From NCBI GenBank assembly GCA_018399745.1, contig JAGYNZ010000008.1:21998-85997 (forward strand): DNA of 64,000 nucleotides, in the 5' to 3' direction. The notes beneath the pieces were generated by a model. It was not told the origin of the DNA. It made no database searches and saw only the letters and a program-made list of their open reading frames with translations. The position numbers and the translations under genes were made by a program. Positions 27,566 through 37,043 of the stretch are shown here, piece after piece; the first letter of the stretch is position 1; each line of letters starts with the position of its first letter. The stretch is from Deltaproteobacteria bacterium. GTDB lineage: Bacteria > Desulfobacterota > Dissulfuribacteria > Dissulfuribacterales > UBA3076.

Positions 27566-28803
27566 ATGAACTCCTCGTTCGCTATGCAGAAGTGACAGGC
27601 ATGGATGTAATAAATCACCTTAGCCAGTTGGCAGTTCCTCTCAAAGGTATGAAGGTTGTTCATGTAAATTCCACCAGGGAAGGCGGAGGAGTGGCTGAGA
27701 TCCTCAGAAAACTGGTTCCGATGATGGATGCCCTGGGTCTTGATGTGAAGTGGGAAGTGTTGAAGGGTAATCCTCTTTTTTATCAATGTACCAAGGGATT
27801 TCATAATGCCATCCAGGGTTTTCAAACAGATCTGTCTGAGGCCATGCTGGAGGCCTATGAAACAGTTAGTGCAGAGAATGCCGAGAGACTCCGGTCTGTC
27901 CTGGAAGAGGCTGACTTTGTTTTTATACATGACCCACAACCGGCGCCATTTCTCAGCTTTTGTCCCAATAGGCGTGGGAAATGGGTATGGAGGTGTCATA
28001 TAGACTGCAGCCGTCCATATCGTCCGGTATGGAAGTATTTAAGAAAGTGGATCCATAGCTATGATGCCAGTATTTTTTCTCTTGCGCAGTTTGCTCAATT
28101 CCTGCCTCATCACCAGTACCTTATTGCCCCCAGCATAGATCCCTTAAGTGAAAAAAATATAGATCTTCCCGAAGAGGAAATCAAAGGGGTCTTTGAGCGT
28201 TTTGGCCTGAAGCCGGATTTACCTCTTATTTTGCAGGTTTCCCGTTTCGATCGGTTTAAGGATCCCCTCGGCGTTATAGAGGCCTTCAGACAGTCGAGGA
28301 AAATGGTGCCTTTGCAACTGGTTTTAGCAGGTGGCGGTGCTACTGATGATCCTGAAGGTGGAAAGGTTCTTGATGAGGTCAGAGAGGCGGCGGAAGATGA
28401 AGAAGACGTCCATGTGCTGCTTCTTCCACCTGATGCTCACAGGACGATTAATGCCTTGCAAAGGGCTTCTGATATTGTACTCCAAAAGTCCATAAAGGAA
28501 GGTTTTGGTTTAACTGTCACAGAGGCAATGTGGAAAGGGAAGCCTGTGATAGGAGGAGATACAGGCGGAATTCGTCTTCAGGTAGTAGATCACTTTACCG
28601 GTTTCCGGGTAAGGAGCCCTGAAGGTGCTGCCCTCCGTATCCGTTATCTGTTGCACAGTTTAGATAAGTTGGAGGAGATGGGCACCAGGGCAAAACGTCT
28701 TGTCCTTGAAAATTTTCTTCTGACAAGGCATTTGAGAGAATACCTTGCATTGATGATCGGTGTTCTTCATGGTCTGGAAGACCGGATAGATATGACACGA
28801 TGA
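27562..28803 (+). CDS. treT: TreT-like glycosyltransferase (GT4, trehalose synthase type)
   Basis: 413 residues, GT-B fold. N-terminal VVHVNSTREGGGVAEIL and the sequence WRCHIDCSRPYRPVW are typical of trehalose glycosyltransferring synthase TreT; the donor-binding region is ILQVSRFDRFKDPLGVIEAF and KEGFGLTVTEAMWKGKPVIGG (EX7E). TreT joins NDP-glucose and glucose into trehalose. Related enzymes make other glucosides, so the exact product is open. The start overlaps the DUF5752 stop by 4 bases, which indicates translational coupling. Confidence 0.8.
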   Translation: MNELLVRYAEVTGMDVINHLSQLAVPLKGMKVVHVNSTREGGGVAEILRKLVPMMDALGLDVKWEVLKGNPLFYQCTKGFHNAIQGFQTDLSEAMLEAYETVSAENAERLRSVLEEADFVFIHDPQPAPFLSFCPNRRGKWVWRCHIDCSRPYRPVWKYLRKWIHSYDASIFSLAQFAQFLPHHQYLIAPSIDPLSEKNIDLPEEEIKGVFERFGLKPDLPLILQVSRFDRFKDPLGVIEAFRQSRKMVPLQLVLAGGGATDDPEGGKVLDEVREAAEDEEDVHVLLLPPDAHRTINALQRASDIVLQKSIKEGFGLTVTEAMWKGKPVIGGDTGGIRLQVVDHFTGFRVRSPEGAALRIRYLLHSLDKLEEMGTRAKRLVLENFLLTRHLREYLALMIGVLHGLEDRIDMTR

Positions 28804-29047
28804 GAGTCCTTTCTTCGGAGACGAGAGGATTTTGTTGCATATCCCGCAGATGATAAGACCGATGAGAATGTATTCCTTACTACAGAAGCATGAGCGTTTG
28901 GATTTTGCTCAGTTTTTGATTAACTGACAGGGAAGGGGACCTTTGGCCGAAGCCTACGTATGATGTACTGAGTTTCTTTCAGAACGGCCAGGACATTCAA
29001 TATCAGAAAACTATATTTTCAGTTACAAAGAGCAAGCGGAGGAGTTT

Positions 29048-30526
29048 GTGAAAGAGCCGGTTACCAGGATAATAGCAGTTTCAAACCGTTTACCTATTCA
29101 TCTTGTGCACGGACCTGATGGGTTGGAGATAAAACCTGGCGAGGGAGGACTTGTGACCGCCCTTGCTCCGGTCTTCAGAAATAGGGGCGGGGTATGGATC
29201 GGTTGGTCTGGAGGGAGTGATGACGACGATCTTGCCGGTCTTCTGGAACCGGCGTCTCGTGAGGCTGGATACCGCCTCTATCCTGTACCTCTCTCAGTCG
29301 ATGAGGTCTGCGATTACTACTATGGATTCTCTAATGAGGTGATCTGGCCACTGTTCCATGATTTACAGACTCGCTGTAACTTTAAGCCCAGGTATTGGCA
29401 GCAATATCTCAATGTCAACCGTAAGTTCGCCGAGATTACAACAAAGCACAGCGCTGAGACCGATTATATATGGGTCCATGACTACCATCTCATGTATATG
29501 GCAAAGTCCCTTAGGGAGCTTGGGGTAGAAAGGAACACCGGGTTTTTTCTCCATATTCCCTTTCCGCCTGCGGACATCTTTATGAAACTACCATGGAGGG
29601 CCCATATTCTCAGGGCACTTCTTGAATATGAACTGGTTGGTTTTCAGACCATGAGGGACCGAAAGAATTTTATTCAGTGCCTCCGTTACATAAGCTCAGA
29701 CATAAGGATTTCCGGAAGGGGGTCTGTTGTTACTGTTATTGTTGGAGACAAGCGGGTCAGGGTAGGTGCCTTTCCTATCAGTATTGACTACGATGCCTTT
29801 GCCAGGGATGCAGAATCTAAAGAAGTAGCTGACCTGGCTTGGTATCTTCACGAGGCTTTACCCAATCGCCAGGTAATACTGGGTGTGGACCGGCTTGACT
29901 ATACTAAGGGTATACCGGAGAGGCTTGAGGCTTTTAAAGACGCGCTTTCCCGTTTTCCTGAACTTCAGGGGAAGACTACCTTGGTTCAGGTCGTGGTCCC
30001 CAGCAGGGAGGAGGTCCCTGAATACCAGACGCTTAGGGCAGAGCTCTACCGTCTTGTTGGTGAAATAAACGGACAGTTTACCCGATCGGGCTGGGTGCCG
30101 ATACACTATCTTTACAGAAGCCTGGACCGCTCTGAGCTTTTGGCCTACTATCGTTTGGCTGAAATCGCCCTGATTACTCCACTGAAAGATGGGATGAACC
30201 TGGTGGCAAAAGAATATTGTGCCTGTAATCTGGAAGAAAATGGTGTGCTTATTCTCAGTGAGTTTGCAGGTGTTGCAGCTCATTTGCATAGAAATGCTAT
30301 CATGGTTAATCCCTATGATGTTGAAGGGATGTCCAACGCTATTCGTGAGGCCTTTCACATGGATCGAACTGAAAGGCACAACAGGATGCACAAGCTAAGG
30401 GAGATAGTGCATCATAGAGACATTTTCTGGTGGGTAAACAATTTTTTAGAGGCTGCTATTGCCAAAGACCTTCGAGCCTTTCCCGCTCTTGAAGAGTATA
30501 TGCCTGATATTACCATTGGCATCTGA
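29048..30526 (+). CDS. otsA: Trehalose-6-phosphate synthase-like GT20 glycosyltransferase
   Basis: 492 residues, start GTG with GGAGGAG upstream. GT20 motifs: SNRLPIHL and GEGGLVTAL at the N-terminus, [41 protein letters not shown] and [13 protein letters not shown]. It joins UDP-glucose (or ADP-glucose) to glucose 6-phosphate; glucosylglycerol-phosphate synthase is a close relative that sequence inspection cannot exclude. No phosphatase (otsB) is fused or adjacent. About 245 bases without a clear gene separate it from the treT-like gene. The product is probably an osmolyte. Confidence 0.87.
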   Translation: MKEPVTRIIAVSNRLPIHLVHGPDGLEIKPGEGGLVTALAPVFRNRGGVWIGWSGGSDDDDLAGLLEPASREAGYRLYPVPLSVDEVCDYYYGFSNEVIWPLFHDLQTRCNFKPRYWQQYLNVNRKFAEITTKHSAETDYIWVHDYHLMYMAKSLRELGVERNTGFFLHIPFPPADIFMKLPWRAHILRALLEYELVGFQTMRDRKNFIQCLRYISSDIRISGRGSVVTVIVGDKRVRVGAFPISIDYDAFARDAESKEVADLAWYLHEALPNRQVILGVDRLDYTKGIPERLEAFKDALSRFPELQGKTTLVQVVVPSREEVPEYQTLRAELYRLVGEINGQFTRSGWVPIHYLYRSLDRSELLAYYRLAEIALITPLKDGMNLVAKEYCACNLEENGVLILSEFAGVAAHLHRNAIMVNPYDVEGMSNAIREAFHMDRTERHNRMHKLREIVHHRDIFWWVNNFLEAAIAKDLRAFPALEEYMPDITIGI

Positions 30527-30678
30527 GTAGTGTAAAAAATTACTCAGACGGATGGCCTGAAGGAGAAAAGATCTTTAGGGATAAATCGTAAGCGATTACA
30601 TAAAATTACCTCGTCTGAAAGTTGACAGGGGTCTTCAACATTCAGACGAAACACATGGATAATTTTTAGCAGTTATTA

Positions 30679-31545
30679 TTACTTTTTATAGTTTTGGACA
30701 ATACTTATGGCTGTCCTTTTAACCTCCATGGCCGGGTCGTCCAGAAAAGGCAAAACATGCTCAAGTTCTATTGATTTCATAGCACCCAGGCGCTCAAGGG
30801 CTAAAGCCCTTATCTTTGGATTGGGGTCTTTGAGGAAGGACCGATAGACTTCCTCATGGCTCATATCATTATTCAATTGGCCCAGGAGTATGAGTATGTC
30901 AAGCTTCAGGGAGGGTTCCCCTTGTTCTAATTCTTTTCTATAAATTTCAGTAATTTCTTTTTGCTTGTCCTTGAATCTCCAAAGATTAAAGAGAATCGCC
31001 CTTTTCTGGTCTGGAGAGCAATGCTTCATTCTGTCAAATAAAAGTCCGATTACACGGCTGTCTTTCAGATTACACAATGCACTGACTGCTACTTCCTGTA
31101 TTTCTTCGCAAAGGTCATAAAGACATTCAATCAGTGATAAGGCCGCTCCCATATTACCTTCCCAGCCCAGGGCTAATATGGCACGGACTTTAATATCTGT
31201 ATTTGGATTTTTCAGGTCTCCAATTAATTTTTTGATCAAGGCATGGGGATCATCCAGAAATGGCCCTATCACGCTAAGGTGCAAAGCCGCCTGATCTCTT
31301 AATTCGTCTGGCTCTTCAGGGTCACACATAATTTCATATAAGGGCCAGTAGACATCATCTTTGGCGAAGCTTCCCAACAACAAGATAATTTCTCGTCTGA
31401 TTTTAAGCTCACCGCACTTGAGCGCCCGCAGTAACAAAGGTATTGCCCGATCCTTTTCAACAATTATTAGCTCCGGATCAGATATGTATTTTCTGGCCTG
31501 GATCAGGAGACGTTCCTGGGAGTCAAATGGGATTATAGATGACAT
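30679..31545 (-). CDS. HEAT-repeat protein
   Basis: 288 residues made almost wholly of helical pairs with repeats of about 31 residues: IPLLLRALKCGELKIRREIILLLGS, LRDQAALHLSVIG, IKVRAILALGWEG, IQEVAVSALCNLK and IRALALERLGAM. These are HEAT/PBS-lyase-like repeats used for protein binding. It lacks the residues expected for a phycobilin lyase and there is no pigment context. It lies 12 bases downstream of the Hsp70-family gene on the same strand, so it is probably its partner or adaptor. Confidence 0.85.
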   Translation of the reverse strand: MSSIIPFDSQERLLIQARKYISDPELIIVEKDRAIPLLLRALKCGELKIRREIILLLGSFAKDDVYWPLYEIMCDPEEPDELRDQAALHLSVIGPFLDDPHALIKKLIGDLKNPNTDIKVRAILALGWEGNMGAALSLIECLYDLCEEIQEVAVSALCNLKDSRVIGLLFDRMKHCSPDQKRAILFNLWRFKDKQKEITEIYRKELEQGEPSLKLDILILLGQLNNDMSHEEVYRSFLKDPNPKIRALALERLGAMKSIELEHVLPFLDDPAMEVKRTAISIVQNYKK

Positions 31546-31557
31546 GGAATAATATAC

Positions 31558-33375
31558 TCAGCCACGCACGCTAAATTCCAGATCAAAGCGAAGGTCTTTT
31601 TCTTTTGAAACCAGTGATAAGGCCAGAGTCCCTATTTCCGTGACCGTGGCCTCAAGTTGAACAGGTATCACGGTACCCGGCTCAAGCTCCGATGCCTCCA
31701 TAGATGTCTTAAGAGTCGTTATGGGTTCTATGGTTTCATCCCAGTCATCGATCAGATCTCCGACACTGTCATCCGGCCTGATAGTAGAAGCCAGAAAACG
31801 AAATTCAACAGGTTGTCCTACTATGAGTCCGAAAGTCCTTCCCTGAAGGGAGACCGAACCGCCTTCTTCCATGCCTTGAGGAACAACACAGAGGGCCTTT
31901 ATGGTTGGGGGGAGACCGGGCACTGCTGGCCTGGCGCCCTCTATCCCCATGTAATATGAACGGGCGATGCCTCCTCGGATCCTGAGTAGTCCTGCTTCTC
32001 TGCGTACAAGGCCGTAATATGATGCCCCCTGAGCGACAGCAAGGTCCAGATCAGGGCTGTCAAGCTCCTTTATTGCAGGTGCTCCTTTTTCATGTAGCCA
32101 CTGAGATATAATATCTAATATGCGACGGCGTATAATCCAGGGTTTTAATACCCCTCCATTGAACAGAATGGCAGTGGGTGCCAGCATATGTTGAGAAGAA
32201 TCGAATTTATCTTTATGGATATCAAGAAACCTGGCGAGATGTCTGGTTATGGCCGTATCACTCACATAGGGCAACCCCATTTCCTGAAGACCGATTCTGG
32301 GGCGACATTGAGGCCAGTCACTGCTTTTACAGGCAGGGAAAAAGCCTTCAAACAGCAATGATTCCAATTTTTTTTTCATCAGGGCGGTACGCAGGGTGCC
32401 TCCTACAAGACCTGACCCGCGTCCGGGTATAACCACTGGGATCTCGGAAAATTCTTGATTTGCAAGGAGTTTTTCCTTTGCCATACGAGCACTATACCAT
32501 AGTGTCTGCATCTGGAGGTAATCAAGCATTATACCCTTGCCTTTCAGACCTTCACTGAGGCTGTATGCAAGAGCAAGATCCATGTTATCACCTCCAAGGA
32601 GTATGTGATCTCCCACTGCTACCCTTTCAAGACCGAGTTCTTCCTTTTCGCTGGTGACGCGAATCAGGCTGAAATCAGTAGTGCCTCCTCCTATATCGCA
32701 GACCAGTATAAGGTCCCCCGGTCCCACTTCTTTCTTCCATCTATCCCTGCATGCATGGAGCCAGGCATAGAAGGCCGCCTGCGGCTCTTCCAGGAGTGTG
32801 ATGTCATCAAGGCCTGCTGAACTTGCGGCCTTTACTGTAAGTTCTCTTGCCACTGCATCGAAAGATGCTGGAATGGTAAGATATATAGACTGCTCTTCCA
32901 GTCGGTCTTTGCCTTCTTGGGCAAAAGTATGGTTCCAGGCCGCCTTAAGATGGCGCAGATATGAAGCCGAGGCCACAATTGGTGAGAGTTTTTGTACATC
33001 TTCCGGGGCGTCTACCGGTAGAATCGGAGCGGTGCGATCTATTCCTGTATGACATAGCCAGCTCTTGGCGGAGGCCACAAGCCTTCCAGGGACCTCCGTA
33101 CCTCTGGACTTGGCGTATGCTCCGACTACCCTGTCACCAAAAGGATTCCATGACATCGTGAGTCTTTCCCCTTGCTTTTCCTGATTGGTGGGGAGATAGA
33201 TAAAGGAAGGGAGAAGATCCTTTTCACCGATTTCTCCCGGGGCTACAAGTTGAGGTACCAGAAAAATATCAATTGGGGCAGTTGTGAGGTCATGTTCTTT
33301 CCGGGTATCGATGTAGGAAAGAACGCAGTTAGTGGTACCAAGGTCTATACCGACTATATATCTGGATTTACTCAA
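31558..33375 (-). CDS. Hsp70-family (DnaK-like) protein
   Basis: 605 residues. The actin-like ATPase domain is evident: VGIDLGTTNCVLSYID (phosphate 1), VCDIGGGTTDFSLI (phosphate 2) and AILFNGGVLKPW (adenosine motif). Compared with DnaK there is extra material around residues 40-100 and the substrate-binding part is short, with no GGMP tail. This is the divergent Hsp70 branch found next to DUF2760 genes. Start overlaps the DUF2760 stop by 4 bases. No DnaJ or GrpE is in the window. Confidence 0.9.
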   Translation of the reverse strand: MSKSRYIVGIDLGTTNCVLSYIDTRKEHDLTTAPIDIFLVPQLVAPGEIGEKDLLPSFIYLPTNQEKQGERLTMSWNPFGDRVVGAYAKSRGTEVPGRLVASAKSWLCHTGIDRTAPILPVDAPEDVQKLSPIVASASYLRHLKAAWNHTFAQEGKDRLEEQSIYLTIPASFDAVARELTVKAASSAGLDDITLLEEPQAAFYAWLHACRDRWKKEVGPGDLILVCDIGGGTTDFSLIRVTSEKEELGLERVAVGDHILLGGDNMDLALAYSLSEGLKGKGIMLDYLQMQTLWYSARMAKEKLLANQEFSEIPVVIPGRGSGLVGGTLRTALMKKKLESLLFEGFFPACKSSDWPQCRPRIGLQEMGLPYVSDTAITRHLARFLDIHKDKFDSSQHMLAPTAILFNGGVLKPWIIRRRILDIISQWLHEKGAPAIKELDSPDLDLAVAQGASYYGLVRREAGLLRIRGGIARSYYMGIEGARPAVPGLPPTIKALCVVPQGMEEGGSVSLQGRTFGLIVGQPVEFRFLASTIRPDDSVGDLIDDWDETIEPITTLKTSMEASELEPGTVIPVQLEATVTEIGTLALSLVSKEKDLRFDLEFSVRG

Positions 33376-34103
33376 GATATTTCCACTTCAGCGGGTGCCA
33401 GCACATCAGTTTTTTCAGATGCCGTCCAATCGGGCAGGTGCATTTTAGTGAATTTCCATCCGCAGTGACGGAGTGTTCCTTTAAAAGGGGGATTGCCCCG
33501 TATATTGCCAATAAGTTTGATCCGAGTAGAGTCAAAATCTTTTTCTATTTCTACTTGGCTTCCTTCGGCGGCCCTAAGTACGGGCGAGAGTCCAAAAACC
33601 TCCTTTAACGCGGTTTTGCATCCATTATGGACCTCCCTAACTGCCGCACCTATTTGGGCATCATCATAGGGCTCTATGTCCTCCTGCAGGAAGTCAATGA
33701 GTCTGCCTTCCCGCTGGAGCAGACCTAAAATTTGGACTGTCGCAATCTCTGATGCAACTGCTGTTTGCTGATTTTGTGATTTTGTGATTTGCTGGTTGAA
33801 ATCGTCATTAACCGAGGATTTATCCGGAGGCGACGCCACTTCAAAACGTGTCGCGATTTTTTCTTCTGCGGGCTTTGCAACTTTCTCTGCATCCTGAGCA
33901 GGGGTCATTTCTTTGGGCCATGATCTTGCTATAAGATAGAATATAAGCCCGATTGCCGGGGGCGCTCCCATAATGGCAGGACCGATCCAATTATTCATAA
34001 GAGTCGGATCAAAATAGACCGCTGCGCCTCCCAAGGCGGACAGACTGCCGAAACACAAAACCGAGCTTATAAGTATATTCGTGTGAAGATTACTATTTTT
34101 CAT
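33372..34103 (-). CDS. DUF2760 domain-containing membrane protein
   Basis: 243 residues: two N-terminal transmembrane helices (about 9-29 and 39-62), a polar linker, and a C-terminal DUF2760 domain with LLQREGRLIDFLQEDIEPYDDAQIGAAVREVH and GTLRHCGWKF. The function is unknown. Overlap of its stop with the Hsp70 start shows tight coupling; DUF2760 proteins are regularly beside divergent Hsp70 genes, so the pair may form a membrane-anchored chaperone unit (inference). Confidence 0.85.
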   Translation of the reverse strand: MKNSNLHTNILISSVLCFGSLSALGGAAVYFDPTLMNNWIGPAIMGAPPAIGLIFYLIARSWPKEMTPAQDAEKVAKPAEEKIATRFEVASPPDKSSVNDDFNQQITKSQNQQTAVASEIATVQILGLLQREGRLIDFLQEDIEPYDDAQIGAAVREVHNGCKTALKEVFGLSPVLRAAEGSQVEIEKDFDSTRIKLIGNIRGNPPFKGTLRHCGWKFTKMHLPDWTASEKTDVLAPAEVEIS

Positions 34104-34141
34104 AATTTTATCCCTAAACTAAATATCATAGATGTTCAAGG

Positions 34142-34206
34142 GTTCAAGGTTAAAGAGCTTAGATCAACAATACATAACGAAATATGTTTTCGTTTAACCT
34201 TTGAAC
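34142..34206. repeat. Nested intergenic hairpin with repeat-family sequence
   Basis: GTTCAAGGTTAAA (34142-34154) pairs with TTTAACCTTTGAAC (34193-34206), one base indel, and inside lies a second perfect 6-base hairpin ACGAAA/TTTCGT. The right arm ends in TTTGAACAGTTACC, part of the recurring intergenic family. It sits between the RNB gene end and the DUF2760 gene start. No T run follows on either strand, so it is not a standard terminator. Confidence 0.6.
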
Positions 34207-34219
34207 AGTTACCAAATTC

Positions 34220-36232
34220 CTAGTGGCACCAGTCCATTTTTAAAATATTTTCCCTGGCGTTGACTTTTTTGATTCGCACCTTGACCTGTTGGTCCCAGGA
34301 GTATCTCTGCCCCGGTATTATCGGAAGCTCCACGGTCATAAGGTAATCCGAAAGTACGGCAAGCAATTTATTGCGACTTGTGTCTATTATCCAGGCGTCA
34401 AGCGGCTCATCCATCCTTTTTTCCATGTGTTTCAACAACCAGTAACGGGTCCTTCCCTGACATACTGCAGCTGCGGTATTAAGACCCTGCTGGAGATATG
34501 TAGCAAATCTTATCAGGTCCTCTTTTGTGTGGAGTAGCTTGCCCTCTGTAAGCATATTGGTAATCTGCTGCTGCATAAGGAGGTCAACTCCACGCCTCAA
34601 TGGCGAAGTTATCGTGGTATATACATCCAGACCAAGACCATGATGTATGTCCGGCTCAGTTCCCAGATTACCCTTACTGATGAGTCTTCTTTGCCTGAAA
34701 TTGGCCAACAGATCAGTTTCGTCTCCAGAGATGATCCGTTCCCTTGGTGGAGGCTGACTTCGGTACAGCGCCGGAACAGTATGATTTTTTACAAATTGGG
34801 CTGCTACAAGATTCGCCAGAATCATGCACTCTGCTATGAGAAAACGGCCTGGTCCCAGACAAGAAAGTTCTACGTCTACCTCTCCGGTTTCATCAACATT
34901 TATGACAAGTTCCGGGATGGGCAGAGGAATGGCTCCGTTCTCAATTCTTCTGGCCTGTCGGGCAATGCAGAGTTTATGGAGGGTGTAAAACAGATTTCCT
35001 TCTGCTATTCTTGCCTCGGCATCTTCATATGTGAGACGCTCTTTAACATTGATTAAGCTACGGACTATTCGCTGAGAGAGGATATTTCCTTTCGAATCGA
35101 AATATATGAAAAAAGATAGAGTCCTGCGATCCTTTCCAATCTCAAGGCTCCAAGCACTCTGAGAAAGTATTTCAGGTAGCATTGATATTTTACGGTCCGG
35201 CAAATAAATGGTTGTTCCCCTCTGGATTGCGTCTTTAAATAAAGGGGTATTGGTTCCTATCTGGAGTCCAATGTCGGTTATATGTACACCGATTTCCCAT
35301 TCATTGTTGATCTTTCTAAAGCTCAATGCGTCATCAAGGTCCCTGCTTTCAGGCCCATCTATGGTAAAAGTATGGAGACCGGTAAGGTCCTCTCGAACTT
35401 CTTTTTTTGCATCTATAGGGATTTCCGCCAGTGCTTCCGCCTGTTGGATTACCTCTGCGGAAAAATCGGTTTCTATTTCATACCTGAGCAACTCAAGATT
35501 TTCTTCTTCATCCCATATTTTTGCCTTGATAAGTGTATTAAAGGGGGACGCCGGGCTGTTAAGGCCTGCCTGTCTGAACAGTTCACGAACCAAAACGGCA
35601 TGCTCGGATTCGTCTCCTTTTATGCAGAAGTCTTTAATATTTGAGATCCAGAACGAAATATTCGGTTCATCGAGCTCTTTAATGGCCTGGTCCTTTTTTA
35701 ATGAGTTGTCTGACCAAAGGTCTTCAAGCCAGCGGCTTCCCATTATAAGTCGAGCAAAACGCTTCGCTTCCCTTGCATGTTGATCCAGAATTCTCTTGAC
35801 GGCATCCGGAGATTGGACTTTTATCATCCCCTCTCTGAATTTGAAGTACGTGTGATCGTTTATCACTGCACGAATAAAAGCGGCTTCATGGTCAGGCTCC
35901 ACTGTCTGACCAAATACCAGTTCAGCCAGCTTTCCCACAGGCCAGAGTGCCTGTTCGTCTTGAACCAGTTCCCAGAGTTCAGGAATGTTGATCTTTTCTT
36001 TCAGCGCCTCTCTTCGCGTATAAATTTCGTATAGTTCCTTGATGCGAATATCTCTTGTCTTCGCGGATATTTGCTGTGCAGATACATGAATAAAGCGGCT
36101 GGCAGCCAAGTTTGCCTCCCTGCCAAGGTGTGTCAGTAAATGATATCTGGTCCCTTTTTTTGCAACACACTGCGCGCAGATAAAACGTTGGCCTTCCAGG
36201 AATTCAACTACCTGGCTAGTTGATATTTTCAT
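34220..36232 (-). CDS. RNB-domain exoribonuclease (RNase II/R family)
   Basis: 670 residues. The catalytic RNB domain starts near residue 290 with TFTIDGPESRDLDDALS, which holds the metal-binding aspartates, then GVHITDIG, GTTIYLPDRKISMLPEILS and the later block TTITSPLRRGVDLLMQQQI. The N-terminal about 280 residues replace the usual cold-shock domains, and only a short S1-like segment follows the RNB domain (QQVKVRIKKVNARENILKM). It degrades RNA 3' to 5'. Whether it acts like RNase II or R cannot be decided; the atypical N-terminus has a CAQC pair. Confidence 0.88.
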   Translation of the reverse strand: MKISTSQVVEFLEGQRFICAQCVAKKGTRYHLLTHLGREANLAASRFIHVSAQQISAKTRDIRIKELYEIYTRREALKEKINIPELWELVQDEQALWPVGKLAELVFGQTVEPDHEAAFIRAVINDHTYFKFREGMIKVQSPDAVKRILDQHAREAKRFARLIMGSRWLEDLWSDNSLKKDQAIKELDEPNISFWISNIKDFCIKGDESEHAVLVRELFRQAGLNSPASPFNTLIKAKIWDEEENLELLRYEIETDFSAEVIQQAEALAEIPIDAKKEVREDLTGLHTFTIDGPESRDLDDALSFRKINNEWEIGVHITDIGLQIGTNTPLFKDAIQRGTTIYLPDRKISMLPEILSQSAWSLEIGKDRRTLSFFIYFDSKGNILSQRIVRSLINVKERLTYEDAEARIAEGNLFYTLHKLCIARQARRIENGAIPLPIPELVINVDETGEVDVELSCLGPGRFLIAECMILANLVAAQFVKNHTVPALYRSQPPPRERIISGDETDLLANFRQRRLISKGNLGTEPDIHHGLGLDVYTTITSPLRRGVDLLMQQQITNMLTEGKLLHTKEDLIRFATYLQQGLNTAAAVCQGRTRYWLLKHMEKRMDEPLDAWIIDTSRNKLLAVLSDYLMTVELPIIPGQRYSWDQQVKVRIKKVNARENILKMDWCH

Positions 36233-36289
36233 TTAGCATAACCGTTCACACTTTTTGGTAGGGGTGAATAACTACCACCCAACCGGAAA

Positions 36290-37000
36290 TCAGGGAAGGA
36301 GATTTTTGAGCTCGTCCGCGGCGTAATTCAGACCATGATCTGCCAGCTGGTTGGCAGTAAGCCAGCGTAAACCTGTTTTTTTGTATAGCCCTGCCTTCAG
36401 GAGATTTTCCATTAATCCCTGTTGTGTCTGATCAAACGTATGGCGCCAAAGTGTTGCACCGTCTGAAACCCTTATTAGTTGTAGGGTGAAGGCCACAGAC
36501 GCAGGTTTTTTGGCCGAATACTTTGTACCTATACGCTCTTCAAATCTCAAGAGCTGACTGTACAATACAGCGTCTACTTTGAGTTCCTCGCCAAATGCCT
36601 GGATCAAGCGGAGTTTGGAAGCCTTTATATCTGCGGCTAACTGAGAATTCAAAAGACCTATGCATCGGCCCTCAGATACGAGCACGAACCTCTGATCATC
36701 CTGAAAATTTTGGAATAAAAGGCTGGTCACTTCATTGCCTGCCTTCGGCTCTATCCCGTAAGCCTCGGGAAAAAGGCCGCTCAAGAGGCAGGCCCGCCTT
36801 TCCAAATTAGGTTCGGCAGATGCTCGGTCCATAGGAAGAACCGCAATACTTTTCAGCATTGGAAGTGGAGTCTGCTTTTTTCCATCCCCCTTTTGGAAAA
36901 AGCCGTTGCATCCCTGCAAAAACAAAAAAATGGCAATCAGATAAAATAACAATATAAACGTAAAAATGGCCGGGTATTTTCTAAAGTTTGTAGGTTTCAT
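36290..37000 (-). CDS. Lipoprotein with a TolB-N/LpoB/CsgG-like fold
   Basis: 236 residues. Signal peptide with the lipobox FLQGC at about residues 27-31, so it is probably a lipid-anchored envelope protein. The mature part has SIAVLPMDRASA, a strand typical of the CsgG/LpoB/TolB-N fold, then RFVLVSEGRCIGLL, GEELKVDAVLYSQLLRFEER and IRVSDGATLWRHTFDQTQQG, all usual for these envelope lipoproteins. The exact function is unknown. It lies about 40 bases downstream of hisB on the same strand, but has no evident metabolic link. Confidence 0.75.
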   Translation of the reverse strand: MKPTNFRKYPAIFTFILLFYLIAIFLFLQGCNGFFQKGDGKKQTPLPMLKSIAVLPMDRASAEPNLERRACLLSGLFPEAYGIEPKAGNEVTSLLFQNFQDDQRFVLVSEGRCIGLLNSQLAADIKASKLRLIQAFGEELKVDAVLYSQLLRFEERIGTKYSAKKPASVAFTLQLIRVSDGATLWRHTFDQTQQGLMENLLKAGLYKKTGLRWLTANQLADHGLNYAADELKNLLP

Positions 37001-37043
37001 GTCTGGTGGCCTTGTAAAACTATACCATCTATATTTCTTAAAG

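Noticed and set aside
30522..30548. Hairpin TCTGAGTA/TACTCAGA over the otsA stop codon
   Set aside because: Eight-base stem with an 11-base loop but no T run; could be chance, and it overlaps the coding end.
35208..35783. 191-codon open frame on the plus strand
   Set aside because: Antisense to the RNB exoribonuclease gene, serine-rich shadow composition.
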